Assembly: GCF_000236035.1 (NCBI RefSeq)
Contig: NZ_JH393257.1
Location: 1,287,532-1,351,531, forward strand
Source of the DNA: Vreelandella boliviensis LC1
Lineage (GTDB): Bacteria > Pseudomonadota > Gammaproteobacteria > Pseudomonadales > Halomonadaceae
Direction of reading: 5' to 3'
Length of the DNA: 64,000 nucleotides
Shown: positions 39,576 to 50,209 of the stretch, piece by piece
Layout: each line of letters opens with the position of its first letter
How positions within the stretch are numbered: position 1 is the stretch's first letter
Translations under genes and position numbers: made by a program
Notes under the pieces: model-generated
What the model was told of the DNA's origin: nothing
The model's input: only the letters and a program-made list of their open reading frames with translations
Database searches by the model: none

Positions 39576-41120
39576 ATGCAGCAACTGAATCCTTCCGAGA
39601 TCAGCGACATCATCAAGCAGCGAATTGAGAAGCTTGACGTCGCATCCGAAGCCCGTAATCAGGGCACCATCGTCACTGTTTCCGACGGTATCGTGAAAAT
39701 TCACGGCCTCGAAGACGCGATGTTTGGTGAAATGATTGAATTTCCCAACAGCATTTTTGGCATGGTACTTAACCTGGAGCGTGACTCCGTAGGTGCCGTC
39801 GTGCTGGGTGACTACCTGCAGCTTGAAGAGGGCATGACCGCCAAATGTACCGGTCGTATTCTCGAAGTGCCGGTAGGCCCTGAGCTGATTGGTCGCGTGG
39901 TCGATGCGCTGGGTAACCCCATCGATGGTAAAGGCGAGATTAACGCTAAAATGACCGACGCCGTTGAGAAAGTGGCGCCAGGCGTTATTACCCGCCAATC
40001 CGTTGATGAGCCGATCCAAACCGGTTTGAAGTCAATCGATGCCATGGTGCCGATTGGCCGTGGTCAGCGTGAGCTGATCATCGGTGACCGCCAGATTGGT
40101 AAGTCCGCCATTGCTATTGATGCGATCATCAACCAGAAAGGCAAAGGCGTTACCTGTGTCTACGTCGCGATTGGTCAGAAGCAGTCGACCATTGCCAACG
40201 TGGTGCGCAAGCTCGAAGAGCACGGCGCCATGGAGCACACCATCGTCGTCGCCGCTGGCGCTGCCGATCCGGCGCCGATGCAGTTCTTGGCCGCCTACTC
40301 TGGCTGCACCATGGGCGAATACTTCCGCGACCGCGGCGAGAACTCGCTCATCGTGTATGACGATCTTTCCAAGCAGGCCGTTGCCTACCGTCAGGTATCG
40401 CTGCTGCTGCGTCGTCCGCCTGGCCGTGAAGCTTACCCTGGTGACGTGTTCTATCTCCACTCGCGTCTGCTCGAGCGTGCTGCACGTGTTAATGCTGACT
40501 ACGTTGAGAAGTTCACCAACGGCGAAGTGAAAGGTAAAACCGGTTCCTTGACCGCGCTGCCGATCATTGAAACCCAGGGTGGCGACGTTTCCGCGTTCGT
40601 ACCGACCAACGTGATCTCGATCACCGACGGTCAGATCTTCCTGGAAACCAACCTGTTTAACTCCGGTATTCGTCCGGCGATTAACGCAGGTCTGTCGGTT
40701 TCTCGTGTAGGTGGTTCGGCGCAGACCAAAATCATCAAGAAGCTCGGTGGTAGTGTCCGTCTGGCGCTGGCTCAGTACCGTGAGCTGGCGGCGTTCTCGC
40801 AGTTTGCGTCTGATCTTGACGAAGCCACGCGTAAGCAGCTTGAGCACGGCCAACGTGTCACCGAGCTGATGAAGCAGAACCAGTACTCGCCGATGTCGAT
40901 CGCTGAAATGGCGCTGTCGCTGTATGCCGCCAACGAAGGCTTCCTGGATGATGTTGAAGTGAACAAGGTGCTGGACTTCGAGCGTGCCTTGCACGACTAC
41001 ATGAAGTCTGAGCACGCTGATCTACTCGACAAGATCAACCAGAGCGGCGACTACAATGGTGAGATTCAAGACAGCTTGAAGTCGGGTCTCGAGAAGTTCA
41101 AGGCGACTCAGAGCTGGTAA
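39576..41120 (+). CDS. atpA: ATP synthase subunit alpha
   Basis: Non-catalytic nucleotide-binding subunit of the F1 hexamer, 514 residues. Walker A reads GDRQIGKSA rather than the more common GDRQTGKT, a conservative change. [16 protein letters not shown] is Walker B, and [23 protein letters not shown] and the arginine-finger region [19 protein letters not shown] are present. Length is normal. Confidence 0.98.
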   Translation: MQQLNPSEISDIIKQRIEKLDVASEARNQGTIVTVSDGIVKIHGLEDAMFGEMIEFPNSIFGMVLNLERDSVGAVVLGDYLQLEEGMTAKCTGRILEVPVGPELIGRVVDALGNPIDGKGEINAKMTDAVEKVAPGVITRQSVDEPIQTGLKSIDAMVPIGRGQRELIIGDRQIGKSAIAIDAIINQKGKGVTCVYVAIGQKQSTIANVVRKLEEHGAMEHTIVVAAGAADPAPMQFLAAYSGCTMGEYFRDRGENSLIVYDDLSKQAVAYRQVSLLLRRPPGREAYPGDVFYLHSRLLERAARVNADYVEKFTNGEVKGKTGSLTALPIIETQGGDVSAFVPTNVISITDGQIFLETNLFNSGIRPAINAGLSVSRVGGSAQTKIIKKLGGSVRLALAQYRELAAFSQFASDLDEATRKQLEHGQRVTELMKQNQYSPMSIAEMALSLYAANEGFLDDVEVNKVLDFERALHDYMKSEHADLLDKINQSGDYNGEIQDSLKSGLEKFKATQSW

Positions 41121-41188
41121 TGTCTAGCCCGTCTGTGATGGGCGGGTTTGCATGCTTTCTGAGAGCCACGAACGAAGGGTAGATCGCT

Positions 41189-42076
41189 ATGGCAGCTGCA
41201 AAAGAGATACGCACCCAGATCGGGAGCATTAAAAATACGCAGAAGATTACCAGCGCCATGGAAATGGTGGCTGCATCGAAAATGCGTAAAGCGCAAGATC
41301 TGATGAGAGCTAGTCAGCCTTACGCTAAGCAGATCCGTAATGTGGTCGGCCACATTGCCGACGCCAACCCCGAGTACAAGCACGACTATATGGTCGAGCG
41401 TAGCGAGGTTAAGCGTGTTGGTTACATCGTGGTCTCCACAGACCGTGGTCTGTGCGGTGGCTTGAACCACAACCTCTTCAAAGCCTTACTCAAACAGGCC
41501 AGTGAGTGGAAAAAGCAGGGCGCAGAGCAGGATTTTTGTGCCCTGGGCGCCAAGGCCAGCACCTTTTTCCGCAATTACGGTGGCAATTTGGTGGCGGCGA
41601 AGAGCGGTTTAGGCGAGGCCCCGTCCGTTGAGGGGTTGATTGGCAGTATTAAGGTCATGCTCGAAGCGTACGATGAAGGACGTCTCGACCGGCTTTACGT
41701 GGTGCACAACGAGTTTGTTAACACCATGACGCAAAAGCCAGTGGTTCGTCAGCTTCTTCCACTGTCGCCTGATATGGGCGCAGACGCTGAGCAAGACGAC
41801 GAAAACGCCCGTCCCGGAAGCTGGGACTACCTGTATGAACCGGATGCCAAGGCGTTGCTCGATAGCCTGTTGGTTCGTTTCATCGAATCGCAGGTGTATC
41901 AGGCGGTAGTGGAAAACGGCGCTTGTGAACAAGCTGCCCGAATGATCGCTATGAAAAGTGCCACTGACAACGCAGGCGGCCTGATCGACGATCTGGAGAT
42001 GGTCTACAACAAGGCCCGTCAGGCCGCCATCACCCAGGAAATTTCTGAGATCGTCGGCGGTGCTGCTGCCGTATAA
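41189..42076 (+). CDS. atpG: ATP synthase subunit gamma
   Basis: Rotor shaft, 295 residues. N-terminal [30 protein letters not shown] and C-terminal [39 protein letters not shown] are the conserved helices forming the central coiled coil. The central insert [18 protein letters not shown] is acidic. Start ATG lies 68 nt after atpA. Confidence 0.97.
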   Translation: MAAAKEIRTQIGSIKNTQKITSAMEMVAASKMRKAQDLMRASQPYAKQIRNVVGHIADANPEYKHDYMVERSEVKRVGYIVVSTDRGLCGGLNHNLFKALLKQASEWKKQGAEQDFCALGAKASTFFRNYGGNLVAAKSGLGEAPSVEGLIGSIKVMLEAYDEGRLDRLYVVHNEFVNTMTQKPVVRQLLPLSPDMGADAEQDDENARPGSWDYLYEPDAKALLDSLLVRFIESQVYQAVVENGACEQAARMIAMKSATDNAGGLIDDLEMVYNKARQAAITQEISEIVGGAAAV

Positions 42077-42138
42077 CGCCTAGGGAGCCGACTCTTTGAA
42101 GTGGCTCCCGGCAGACAGGTTTCATTTGCAGGTTTTAG

Positions 42139-43530
<1,392 letters not shown>

Positions 43531-43554
43531 TCCCGTCCATTAGGGGGATTCGCT

Positions 43555-43983
43555 ATGGCGAATAGCTTTACTTGCAATATCGTCAGCGCTGAAGCATCGA
43601 TCTTCTCAGGTACCGTTGAGCAGGTGATTGCTTCCGGGATGATGGGTGACCTGGGCATTTTGCCGGGTCACGCTCCGCTGCTGACCGAGCTTCAGCCGGG
43701 TCCGGTTCGCGTGATTCACGATGATGGCAAGGAAGATAACTTCTTTGTCTCGGGTGGCTTCATGGAAGTCCAGCCGGATGTGGTGACGATTCTGGCTGAT
43801 TCTGCATCGCGTGCCAGCGACCTCAACGAGGCTGCTGCCGAAGAAGCGCGTCTGCAGGCGCTGAAAGCCTTTAATGAGAAGTCAACGGAGCTCGATTATA
43901 CTCGCGCTGCCGCTGAACTTGCCGAAGCCGTTGCCCAGCTGCGAACGATTCAGCAGTTGCGTAAAAAGGCGGGTAAAGGCTAA
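43555..43983 (+). CDS. atpC: ATP synthase subunit epsilon
   Basis: Rotor and inhibitory subunit, 142 residues. N-terminal beta sandwich with FTCNIVSAEASIFSG, MGDLGILPGHAPLLT, and the FFVSGGFMEVQPDVVTILAD motif. The C-terminal two-helix part ends LRTIQQLRKKAGKG. Last gene of the operon, followed by a long perfect terminator. Confidence 0.97.
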   Translation: MANSFTCNIVSAEASIFSGTVEQVIASGMMGDLGILPGHAPLLTELQPGPVRVIHDDGKEDNFFVSGGFMEVQPDVVTILADSASRASDLNEAAAEEARLQALKAFNEKSTELDYTRAAAELAEAVAQLRTIQQLRKKAGKG

Positions 43984-44009
43984 CACCCACGCATTTAGCG
44001 TGTGTCCAA

Positions 44010-44051
44010 CGCCCCTTAAACCCGTATCAGGGTTTAAGGGGCGTTTTTTTG
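44010..44051 (+). terminator. Rho-independent terminator of the atp operon
   Basis: Perfect 14-bp stem CGCCCCTTAAACCC (44010-44023) / GGGTTTAAGGGGCG (44030-44043), 6-nt loop, T7-8. Confidence 0.95.
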
Positions 44052-44138
44052 TTGGGTAGTATGCTAGTAAGTAGGTGGAATTAAGCCGTATGTTAAATTA
44101 ACTCGGTAGTAACGTGGGTAAGCGTGAAGGGGAGAGCC

Positions 44139-45527
44139 ATGGCACTGAATGATGAAAGCCTGCAGGAATTAAAAGCCGAACTGCTCGACGAGCTGGCCAA
44201 GGAAGCCCCGAGTAAAACGGTGCTCTCTTTGCGTTTGGCCGAAACCCGCTCCGCGGATATCGGTGAAGTGCTCGAAGAGATGATTGAAGATGACGAAGAG
44301 CTGTCTGCTGCGCTCTTGCTGTTGGATATCCTCTCTGCCGAACGTGCCGCCAACGTGCTGGGCTATTTGCCCGGTGAGAGCCAGCTTGAGGTGGTCGGGC
44401 AGCTGGATGACAGCCAGGTACTCAAGCTGCTGGAGGAGATGGGCTCGGACGAACGTGCCGACCTGTTTAACCTACTCAGTGAAGATCGCCGTGAAGCGCT
44501 GCTGCGTCGTATGGCCCACCGTGAGCGTGAAGCTCTCAAGCGGCTTGCCAGCTACGAAGAGGGCACCGCAGGCGCCATTATGACCTCTGACTATGTGGCC
44601 ATAGCCAGTGGCATGACGGTGTCGCAAGCGATGATGCGGGTACGCCAAACCGCTCCCGATGCAGAAACGGTTTACCAACTATATATCCTTGATAGCGATG
44701 GGCAACTGATCGGTACCATGTCGCTGCGCCAACTGATGGTGGCGCGTCCTGGTGCCATTGTTGATGACATTATGATCAAAGATGTTATTAGCACACGAGT
44801 CGATAATGCCCAGGAAGATGTCGCACGTATTGTAGCGAAGTACGATCTGTTAGCGCTGCCGGTGATCGATGCGGATGGTCGTATGGTGGGGATTGTGACT
44901 CACGATGACGCCATGGACGTAGCCGAATCTGAGGCCACCGAGGATTTCCACAAAGGGATGTCGATCGGCCAGCTAGAAGATGGTGTTAGCCGGGTACGGC
45001 TGTGGAGTCTTTACCGCAAGCGGGTGTTTTGGCTGGTGCTGCTGGTATTTGCCAACCTATTCTCAGGTGCTGGTATTGCCTACTTTGAAGAGACCATTGC
45101 CGTTCATGTCGCGCTGGTGTTCTTTTTACCGTTGCTTATCGGGAGTGGTGGTAACGCCGGTGCTCAGGCAGCCACGCTAATGGTTCGCGGTATGGCGACC
45201 GGCGACGTAGGTGTCAAAGATTGGGGAAAACTGCTCGGCCGCGAGCTACTCGTCGCCGGGTCATTAGGCATCACTATGGCCATAGCGGTAACGCCTATTG
45301 GCATCATGCGTGGGGGCGAAGCGTTGGCGATGGTGGTCGCCTTTAGCATGGTCACTATCGTGCTGTTTGGTAGCCTGCTGGGGATGTGTCTTCCGTTTGT
45401 GCTAGAGCGTTTTAAGGTCGACCCTGCGACGGCTTCAGCACCGCTTGTGACAACGCTTATTGACGCTTCAGGGGTAGTGATCTACTTCAGCATTGCCACC
45501 CTTATTCTAACTGATGTATCGATGTAG
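44139..45527 (+). CDS. mgtE: magnesium transporter MgtE
   Basis: Mg2+-gated Mg2+ channel of the inner membrane. Start set at ATG 44139 (462 residues) because AAGGGGA lies upstream; an in-frame GTG at 44124 would add five residues. N-terminal superhelical MgtE_N domain (about 30-130), two CBS domains (EGTAGAIMTSDYVAIASGMTVSQAM and IMIKDVISTRVDNAQED), then five membrane helices with LLIGSGGNAGAQAATLMVRGMATGD, which holds the pore motif, and the terminal VTTLIDASGVVIYFSIA. No Mg2+ riboswitch was seen upstream. The stop codon lies in a 12-bp direct repeat. Convergent with the Mrp-like operon, 17 nt away. Confidence 0.95.
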   Translation: MALNDESLQELKAELLDELAKEAPSKTVLSLRLAETRSADIGEVLEEMIEDDEELSAALLLLDILSAERAANVLGYLPGESQLEVVGQLDDSQVLKLLEEMGSDERADLFNLLSEDRREALLRRMAHREREALKRLASYEEGTAGAIMTSDYVAIASGMTVSQAMMRVRQTAPDAETVYQLYILDSDGQLIGTMSLRQLMVARPGAIVDDIMIKDVISTRVDNAQEDVARIVAKYDLLALPVIDADGRMVGIVTHDDAMDVAESEATEDFHKGMSIGQLEDGVSRVRLWSLYRKRVFWLVLLVFANLFSGAGIAYFEETIAVHVALVFFLPLLIGSGGNAGAQAATLMVRGMATGDVGVKDWGKLLGRELLVAGSLGITMAIAVTPIGIMRGGEALAMVVAFSMVTIVLFGSLLGMCLPFVLERFKVDPATASAPLVTTLIDASGVVIYFSIATLILTDVSM

Positions 45528-45550
45528 CTATGCAACATATGTAGCTATGC
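45522..45550. repeat. 17-bp-period direct repeat across the mgtE stop codon
   Basis: ATGTAGCTATGC at 45522-45533 and again at 45539-45550. The first copy contains the mgtE stop TAG (45525-45527); the second lies in the last codons of the convergent mrpD-like gene. Confidence 0.85.
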
Positions 45551-48382
45551 GTTTATGACGTATAGGTAGATGATTATAAAGATAGCTGAGACGATTGCCA
45601 CTATGAGACCGATAACTGTCCAGTGGCGCGACTTGCGTTCCACCACCCAGGCAGGCCGGAAGCGGCTTGCCTGGTGCCAGGGTAGCGGTGGAATAGACGG
45701 TAGCCTAAACGGCGGGATAGTGAGGATAGCGCGCAAATAGACAATCGCCACCGCTAAGCCCCCACTGATCGAAACTATCCCTAACGCGGTTAGGTTTGCC
45801 GCTAGCCAACTGCCTGGGTATGGCAACCACCAAAGCCATATAAGTGGCACTAACCAGGCGCTGGAACACAGCACGAACCAACCACACCACAACCAGCCGT
45901 TTGCTTCAGGCTCAGTGCTAAGATTGGCAGGAGGTTGTTGCTTAAGCAGCCAACCAAAACGCAACATTGCACCTGCAGTGGCAAGACTAGCAAGCGTCAG
46001 CAGGTCTCCCGCAAAGCCTTGGGCATTGATTGCCAGGGTTAACCAACTCTTAATATACAGCCCGCCACTAAACGGAGCGCCAATCAGGGTTAACGCAGAT
46101 ACCGCCATGCCACTACCGATTAGCTGGCGATGCCCCCTCGACAGTTTTCCCCATTGCCCCGCACCTATAAATAGAGCCGATTTGGCCAAACCATGGCTAA
46201 CCACTAACAGCATCAGGGCGGTTCGCAGTGCACCATTCTCTGGCAGCCATAGCAGTGCTCCCAAACCAGCGGAAAGCAGCCCTATTTGACCTACGCTCGA
46301 CCAAGCCAACACCGTTTTAGGTGATTTCGAACAAGCCCCGCGGAGTCCTCCATATAATGCCGCTAACACTCCCCAATAAAACAGCATTTGACCAGCAGCG
46401 ATGCCCGAAGCACTTTCAGGGGTTAATCGCAGTACCCCCAAAACCCCCAATTTTATCATCACTCCAGAAAGTAACGCACTGGCCAAGGCGGGTGCCGCTG
46501 GGTGGGCGATGGGCAGCCAGCCGTGAACGCCTAACATGCCCGACTTAATCGCCATACCGCTACCAATAAGCAGCGCGGTACCTGTTGAGAGTGTGGCAAA
46601 GGTGGTCTGCTCAAATGCCAGTGTTCCCTGCAGTGCGATGCTGGCGGTGGCCGCGAATAGCAGCACTTCGGCAACCAGCATCATAGCTAAATACGTGCGT
46701 GCTGCCTGGGGTGTTGAAGCAGTGGTGCCGTGAAGTATCAGTAGCCAACCCAATACCCCCAACCAGGCAAGTGCGGTATAGAATGTCAGCCACTCTTGGG
46801 AGGTAAGTGCAACAATGTGCAGCAGGGCGCTTAGCCATAGCACTACGCTGAAAAAGCGTGTGGGCGGTGACGGGCTCCTATATTGCCAGAAGAGTATCAA
46901 TGGCCAGATTATCAGTGCAGGAAAAGCGAAAAAGCGTGTGGTGCGATCCATACCAGGCAGAGAAAAATAGCCATGCTGTGCTAACAATATAATACCGATA
47001 CCCCACACCAAGCCGCCAAGCAGTAGGGGAATGAGTGCTGGTACGCAATTAGGCGTCGTTTTTGGGCGGCTGCTGGGTGCAGGGCGAAGAGCAATCGCCA
47101 TTACCCGGGTTAAGTAAGCAGCGGTAAGCAGTGTGCCAAGCAGAAAGGCCGTAGCACTTAGCCAGCGTTGCTGCTCCCAAAGCCCAATAAAAAGCCACCA
47201 TTTGCCAACAAAACCACCGCTGGGTGGCAGACCCACCAAGCTTGCCGCTGAGAGCGCAAACGCTACCCATAACCAGGGGAATCGATGAGCACTGCCGGTA
47301 AACTGCTGGAGCTGGTCGCTTTGGTGATAAGCCACTAAGTAGCCTGCTGTTATAAACAGCCCGGCTTTAGCCACACCATGGGCAACCAGTAGCGTGGTAG
47401 CGCCTTGTAGCGCCAATGGGTAAGCGCTGGCATCAGGTGCAAGGCTCAATACCAACAGCGCATAGCCCATCTGAGCAATCGTTGAGTAGGCAATCAGACG
47501 CTTCAGCTGCGTCTGTTGTAGCGCGTTAATGCCACCCCACACAATCGAAAGACTACCTAGAAAGGCAAAGAACGGCTGCATTCCCAGTGCTTTAAATGGC
47601 CCTTGCCATAGTTGCCATAGCCAATAAAGCGCAACGGCGACGACCACCGCTGACAACATAGCACTCACCGAAGGAGAGGCGCGGGAGTGGGCTTGGGGTA
47701 ACCAGCTGTGCAAAGGCACCAGCGCGGCTTTCATCATCAGCCCAAGCGTTATGCACAGTGCGGCGATGGCATGCAGAGTGTCCGCTGATGCTCGTTGGCT
47801 AAGTAAGTCGATATCCAGCGTGGCATGGGTGCCATACATAAGCCCCACCCCCAGTAGATAAAGTAGCGACGCAATGAGCGCCACCAGCAGATAGCGAAGT
47901 GCGGAAAAGCCGTAAGGGTCTTTGGGCGACAGCGCCACTAAACCAGCGGCGCTCAGGGTTAATAGTTCAAGCGCCACATAAACATTAAATAAGTCACGGG
48001 AAAGCCATAGGGTGTTAAGTGCCGCCCACATTAACCACCACAGCGTCCAGTACTCGCGTTGTTTTGCCCGTTCAGCGTAGGCCGTTAGGCCTGCGGTGCA
48101 GGCAACCACCGTTGTTAAGCTGAGCAGCGCCAGTGTAGAGGGCGCTAGTGCCCAGCGTATGCCGATGGGTAAGGCCCAACCACCTAGTTGCCATTCGGGA
48201 CTAACTCCCAGATGCCAAGCCCCAAGAATATTACCCAATGTAATCAGGGGTAGCCCAACGAATAGCTGATGCTTTACTCGAATAAGCCGGATAAACGCTG
48301 CTAGGCAAAGTAGGAGTGGGAGAATCACCAATAGCACAGGTATAACGCCAATGGCTAAACCAAAAGCGTGTAGTGTCAACAT
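45545..48382 (-). CDS. double antiporter subunit (two MrpD/NuoN-like Proton_antipo_M modules in one chain)
   Basis: A 945-residue, almost wholly hydrophobic protein, about twice the length of MrpD (about 490). Module 1 (about residues 95-430) has the hallmarks of MrpD/NuoL/M/N antiporter-like subunits: TM5 Glu139 (VALELLTL), Lys218 in MKAALVPLHSWLPQAH, LKRLIAYSTIAQMGY and Lys339 in HGVAKAGLF. Module 2 (about 525-830) repeats the pattern: IKSGMLGVHGWLPIAHPAAPA (Lys613), VLAWSSVGQIGLL and HGLAKSALFIGAG (Lys734). Its TM5 reads FYTALAWLGV, so the expected Glu is Ala. The C-terminal tail is a loop plus one last TM segment. It overlaps the mrpC-like gene by 7 nt. The second module may replace the missing MrpA. 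One continuous frame, so not a frameshift artefact. Confidence 0.88.
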   Translation of the reverse strand: MLTLHAFGLAIGVIPVLLVILPLLLCLAAFIRLIRVKHQLFVGLPLITLGNILGAWHLGVSPEWQLGGWALPIGIRWALAPSTLALLSLTTVVACTAGLTAYAERAKQREYWTLWWLMWAALNTLWLSRDLFNVYVALELLTLSAAGLVALSPKDPYGFSALRYLLVALIASLLYLLGVGLMYGTHATLDIDLLSQRASADTLHAIAALCITLGLMMKAALVPLHSWLPQAHSRASPSVSAMLSAVVVAVALYWLWQLWQGPFKALGMQPFFAFLGSLSIVWGGINALQQTQLKRLIAYSTIAQMGYALLVLSLAPDASAYPLALQGATTLLVAHGVAKAGLFITAGYLVAYHQSDQLQQFTGSAHRFPWLWVAFALSAASLVGLPPSGGFVGKWWLFIGLWEQQRWLSATAFLLGTLLTAAYLTRVMAIALRPAPSSRPKTTPNCVPALIPLLLGGLVWGIGIILLAQHGYFSLPGMDRTTRFFAFPALIIWPLILFWQYRSPSPPTRFFSVVLWLSALLHIVALTSQEWLTFYTALAWLGVLGWLLILHGTTASTPQAARTYLAMMLVAEVLLFAATASIALQGTLAFEQTTFATLSTGTALLIGSGMAIKSGMLGVHGWLPIAHPAAPALASALLSGVMIKLGVLGVLRLTPESASGIAAGQMLFYWGVLAALYGGLRGACSKSPKTVLAWSSVGQIGLLSAGLGALLWLPENGALRTALMLLVVSHGLAKSALFIGAGQWGKLSRGHRQLIGSGMAVSALTLIGAPFSGGLYIKSWLTLAINAQGFAGDLLTLASLATAGAMLRFGWLLKQQPPANLSTEPEANGWLWCGWFVLCSSAWLVPLIWLWWLPYPGSWLAANLTALGIVSISGGLAVAIVYLRAILTIPPFRLPSIPPLPWHQASRFRPAWVVERKSRHWTVIGLIVAIVSAIFIIIYLYVINA

Positions 48383-48681
48383 GGTGGTTCCCGGCGGTAG
48401 CGACGTAAATAGAGCGCTAGCACGACGGCGGTGGTGCTCACAGAGACGACAATCCCCGTTAGCACCAATGCGTGGGGAATTGGATCAATTCCATCGGCTG
48501 TTCGTGCAGTGAGCACGAGCAGCAAAAACACCGCGCTGGAGAGTATATTAACGGCCAACAGGCGACGAATCAGATGGCGAGCGGTAAACACGCTTACCAG
48601 AGACATTGCCACTAGCAGAGCGCCGAGCAGGGCGAAAAGCGCGTCGCTGGTCAGCGCTATATCGGTAAAGAGAAGACTCAT
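48376..48681 (-). CDS. mrpC: Mrp-type antiporter subunit C (NuoK-like)
   Basis: Three-helix membrane subunit of 101 residues related to NuoK and MrpC/MnhC. The segment RHLIRRLLAVNILSSAVFLLLVL and DPIPHALVLTGIVVSVSTTAVVLALYLRRY are the family core; DPIPHALVLTGIV is diagnostic. The start overlaps the end of the preceding A'-B fusion gene by 4 nt, and its end overlaps the double antiporter gene, so the operon is translationally coupled. Confidence 0.92.
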   Translation of the reverse strand: MSLLFTDIALTSDALFALLGALLVAMSLVSVFTARHLIRRLLAVNILSSAVFLLLVLTARTADGIDPIPHALVLTGIVVSVSTTAVVLALYLRRYRREPPC

Positions 48682-49598
48682 TGCCGCGTTCCTGGTCGCC
48701 CAAATAGATAAAATGTCATTAGCATGAGCGCAATAGAGAGCGCCGTGGCTACTTCAATGGCAATAATAAAGTAGCTGGCGAATCGCGGAGGCAAGCCATA
48801 AAGCGTACCGGTGATAAGAAAACCGCTTAGCGCGGTGGCTAGAAAGAACAGCAGTCCTGCCGCCAACAGCCAGCGCAGAAGCAGGTTATAAGCGTGCTGG
48901 TGCATCCACGCGATACTACCTGTCAGTAGCAGTAATACGCCCCCTGCTCCAAGTACGGCCCCCGCAGGAAAGGCGCCACCCGGGGCGTGAGCTCCCTGCC
49001 AAAGAAAATAGCTGAACGTTAACAAAAATAGAGGGTGTAGCCAGCGTGCTAGCGTCGGCAGTCCAGGGTAGTGGTTGTTCAGGGGCGGGGGAGGTATGGC
49101 TTTTTGCAATGACCAAATCGCAGCAACCGCGCAAAGCATAACGGCAACTTCCAACAAGGTATCCATACCGCGCAGGTTCAGCAGAATGGCAGTCACGGCG
49201 TGCTCTGCGCCGCTATCGGCAAGCACCGCGGTGACTTCGTTGACTAAACCCGGTTTTGGAAGCGATACCACGGCTATCCATAATAAGCCTGTTATGAACA
49301 GCACGAGAACGGAGATGGCAAGCGTCCGTCTTGATAGGCCACTGCCGATTGATTGAAGGCTGTGCTGAGAAGCAGGTAGTTGTCCTGCTACGGTAAGTAG
49401 CAAGGCACCGGTAATGCCAGCCCCAATGGCGGCTTCTGCCAGCGCTACATCAGGGGCATCTAAACGCACCCAAATAAGCGCCATTACCAAGCCGAAGGCC
49501 ATTAAATTGGCGATAGCGCGAAACAAGCCGGGTAGCAGCAGGCACTGCCCCGCAGTGGCTAGCGCTGCCAGGGCGAGCAGCAAGTCAACGACCAGCAT
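48678..49598 (-). CDS. fused MrpA-C-terminal (MbhD/MbhE-like) and MrpB subunit
   Basis: Membrane protein of 306 residues from ATG at 49598, chosen because GAGGAC lies 5 nt upstream and the overlap with mrpG is then 14 nt; ATGs at 49610 and 49613 and an upstream start at 49655 are alternatives. Three parts: a DUF4040/MbhD-type segment with VRLDAPDVALAEAAIGAGI (about 42-60), an MbhE-like segment with ILLNLRGMDTLLEVAVML (about 140-157), and the MnhB/MrpB domain with GAHAPGGAFPAGAVLGA (about 205-221). In classical Mrp systems the first two parts are the C-terminus of MrpA. So only the tail of MrpA is found here, joined to MrpB. Confidence 0.88.
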   Translation of the reverse strand: MLVVDLLLALAALATAGQCLLLPGLFRAIANLMAFGLVMALIWVRLDAPDVALAEAAIGAGITGALLLTVAGQLPASQHSLQSIGSGLSRRTLAISVLVLFITGLLWIAVVSLPKPGLVNEVTAVLADSGAEHAVTAILLNLRGMDTLLEVAVMLCAVAAIWSLQKAIPPPPLNNHYPGLPTLARWLHPLFLLTFSYFLWQGAHAPGGAFPAGAVLGAGGVLLLLTGSIAWMHQHAYNLLLRWLLAAGLLFFLATALSGFLITGTLYGLPPRFASYFIIAIEVATALSIALMLMTFYLFGRPGTRQ

Positions 49599-49908
49599 GG
49601 GTGTCCTCATCATCACGCCGCGGGGCGGGGCCATGGCGAAGGGCGGAGGAAGCAATCAGCGTCGCACCGGTACTTGAGGCTAGCAGAATCAGTCCCCAAA
49701 TCAGCACTATTTTAAGGGCGACGGCGATACTGCTGGCTTGCACGGCAAGACCAATACAGATCAGCCCTAAACCAACGTTGTCGGCTTTGGTTAAGGCGTG
49801 CAGGCGGGCATACACATCGGGAAAGCGCAGTAGTCCCAAGGTACTGGCGATAAAGAAAGGCAGGCCAAGTAAAATAAGTCCAGTACCCAGCAGCTCACGC
49901 ATCGTCAT
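49585..49908 (-). CDS. mrpG: Mrp-type antiporter subunit G
   Basis: Three-helix membrane subunit. Start set at ATG 49908 (107 residues, MTMRELLG), since GAGAGGAG lies just upstream and overlap with mrpF is then 14 nt; the longer frame from 49944 adds unlikely residues. The MnhG/PhaG core FFIASTLGLLRFPDVYARLHALTKADNVGLGLI is clear. A charged C-terminal tail (RRDDEDTHAGR) is cytoplasmic. Confidence 0.93.
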   Translation of the reverse strand: MTMRELLGTGLILLGLPFFIASTLGLLRFPDVYARLHALTKADNVGLGLICIGLAVQASSIAVALKIVLIWGLILLASSTGATLIASSALRHGPAPRRDDEDTHAGR

Positions 49909-50209
49909 CGAGCTCCTCTCGCTTGGGCGGATGGTGCCGAACAACGAAATTAGCGGTACCTAATGCCGCCAATAGCGCAAATAGCAGCGCAATATCGACC
50001 AGGGCAGGTAGGGTAAAAAAGGCGCTAAACAGCAGTGTAATGGCTAACGCTGAGGTAGTGAAAAATTCCACGGCCAGCATACGGTCAGCGCTGGTGGGTC
50101 CACGGTAGAGGCGCCAGAGCGCTATCATGGCATTAGCAAGTAGTACGGCACTAGCAAGCAGGTAAACGATTCGCAGCCACCCTTTAAGGTTGATATTCCG
50201 TAGGCCCAT
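49895..50209 (-). CDS. mrpF: Mrp-type antiporter subunit F
   Basis: 104-residue subunit with three helices. The MrpF/PhaF signature YRGPTSADRMLAVEFFTTSAL is visible, with DIALLFALLAALGTANFV. Its start lies 26 nt inside the mrpE reading frame and its end inside mrpG, a tightly coupled operon. Confidence 0.93.
   Translation of the reverse strand: MGLRNINLKGWLRIVYLLASAVLLANAMIALWRLYRGPTSADRMLAVEFFTTSALAITLLFSAFFTLPALVDIALLFALLAALGTANFVVRHHPPKREELDDDA

Noticed and set aside
40032..41015. Long minus-strand open frame (327 codons) opposite atpA
   Set aside because: A mirror frame of the highly conserved atpA gene, caused by codon bias; no independent evidence.
41121..41188. Terminator considered between atpA and atpG
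   Set aside because: GCCCGTC/GATGGGC stem is imperfect and the T run is too short.
43984..44138. Mg2+ riboswitch considered upstream of mgtE
   Set aside because: The space is short and mostly the atp terminator; no conserved M-box features.
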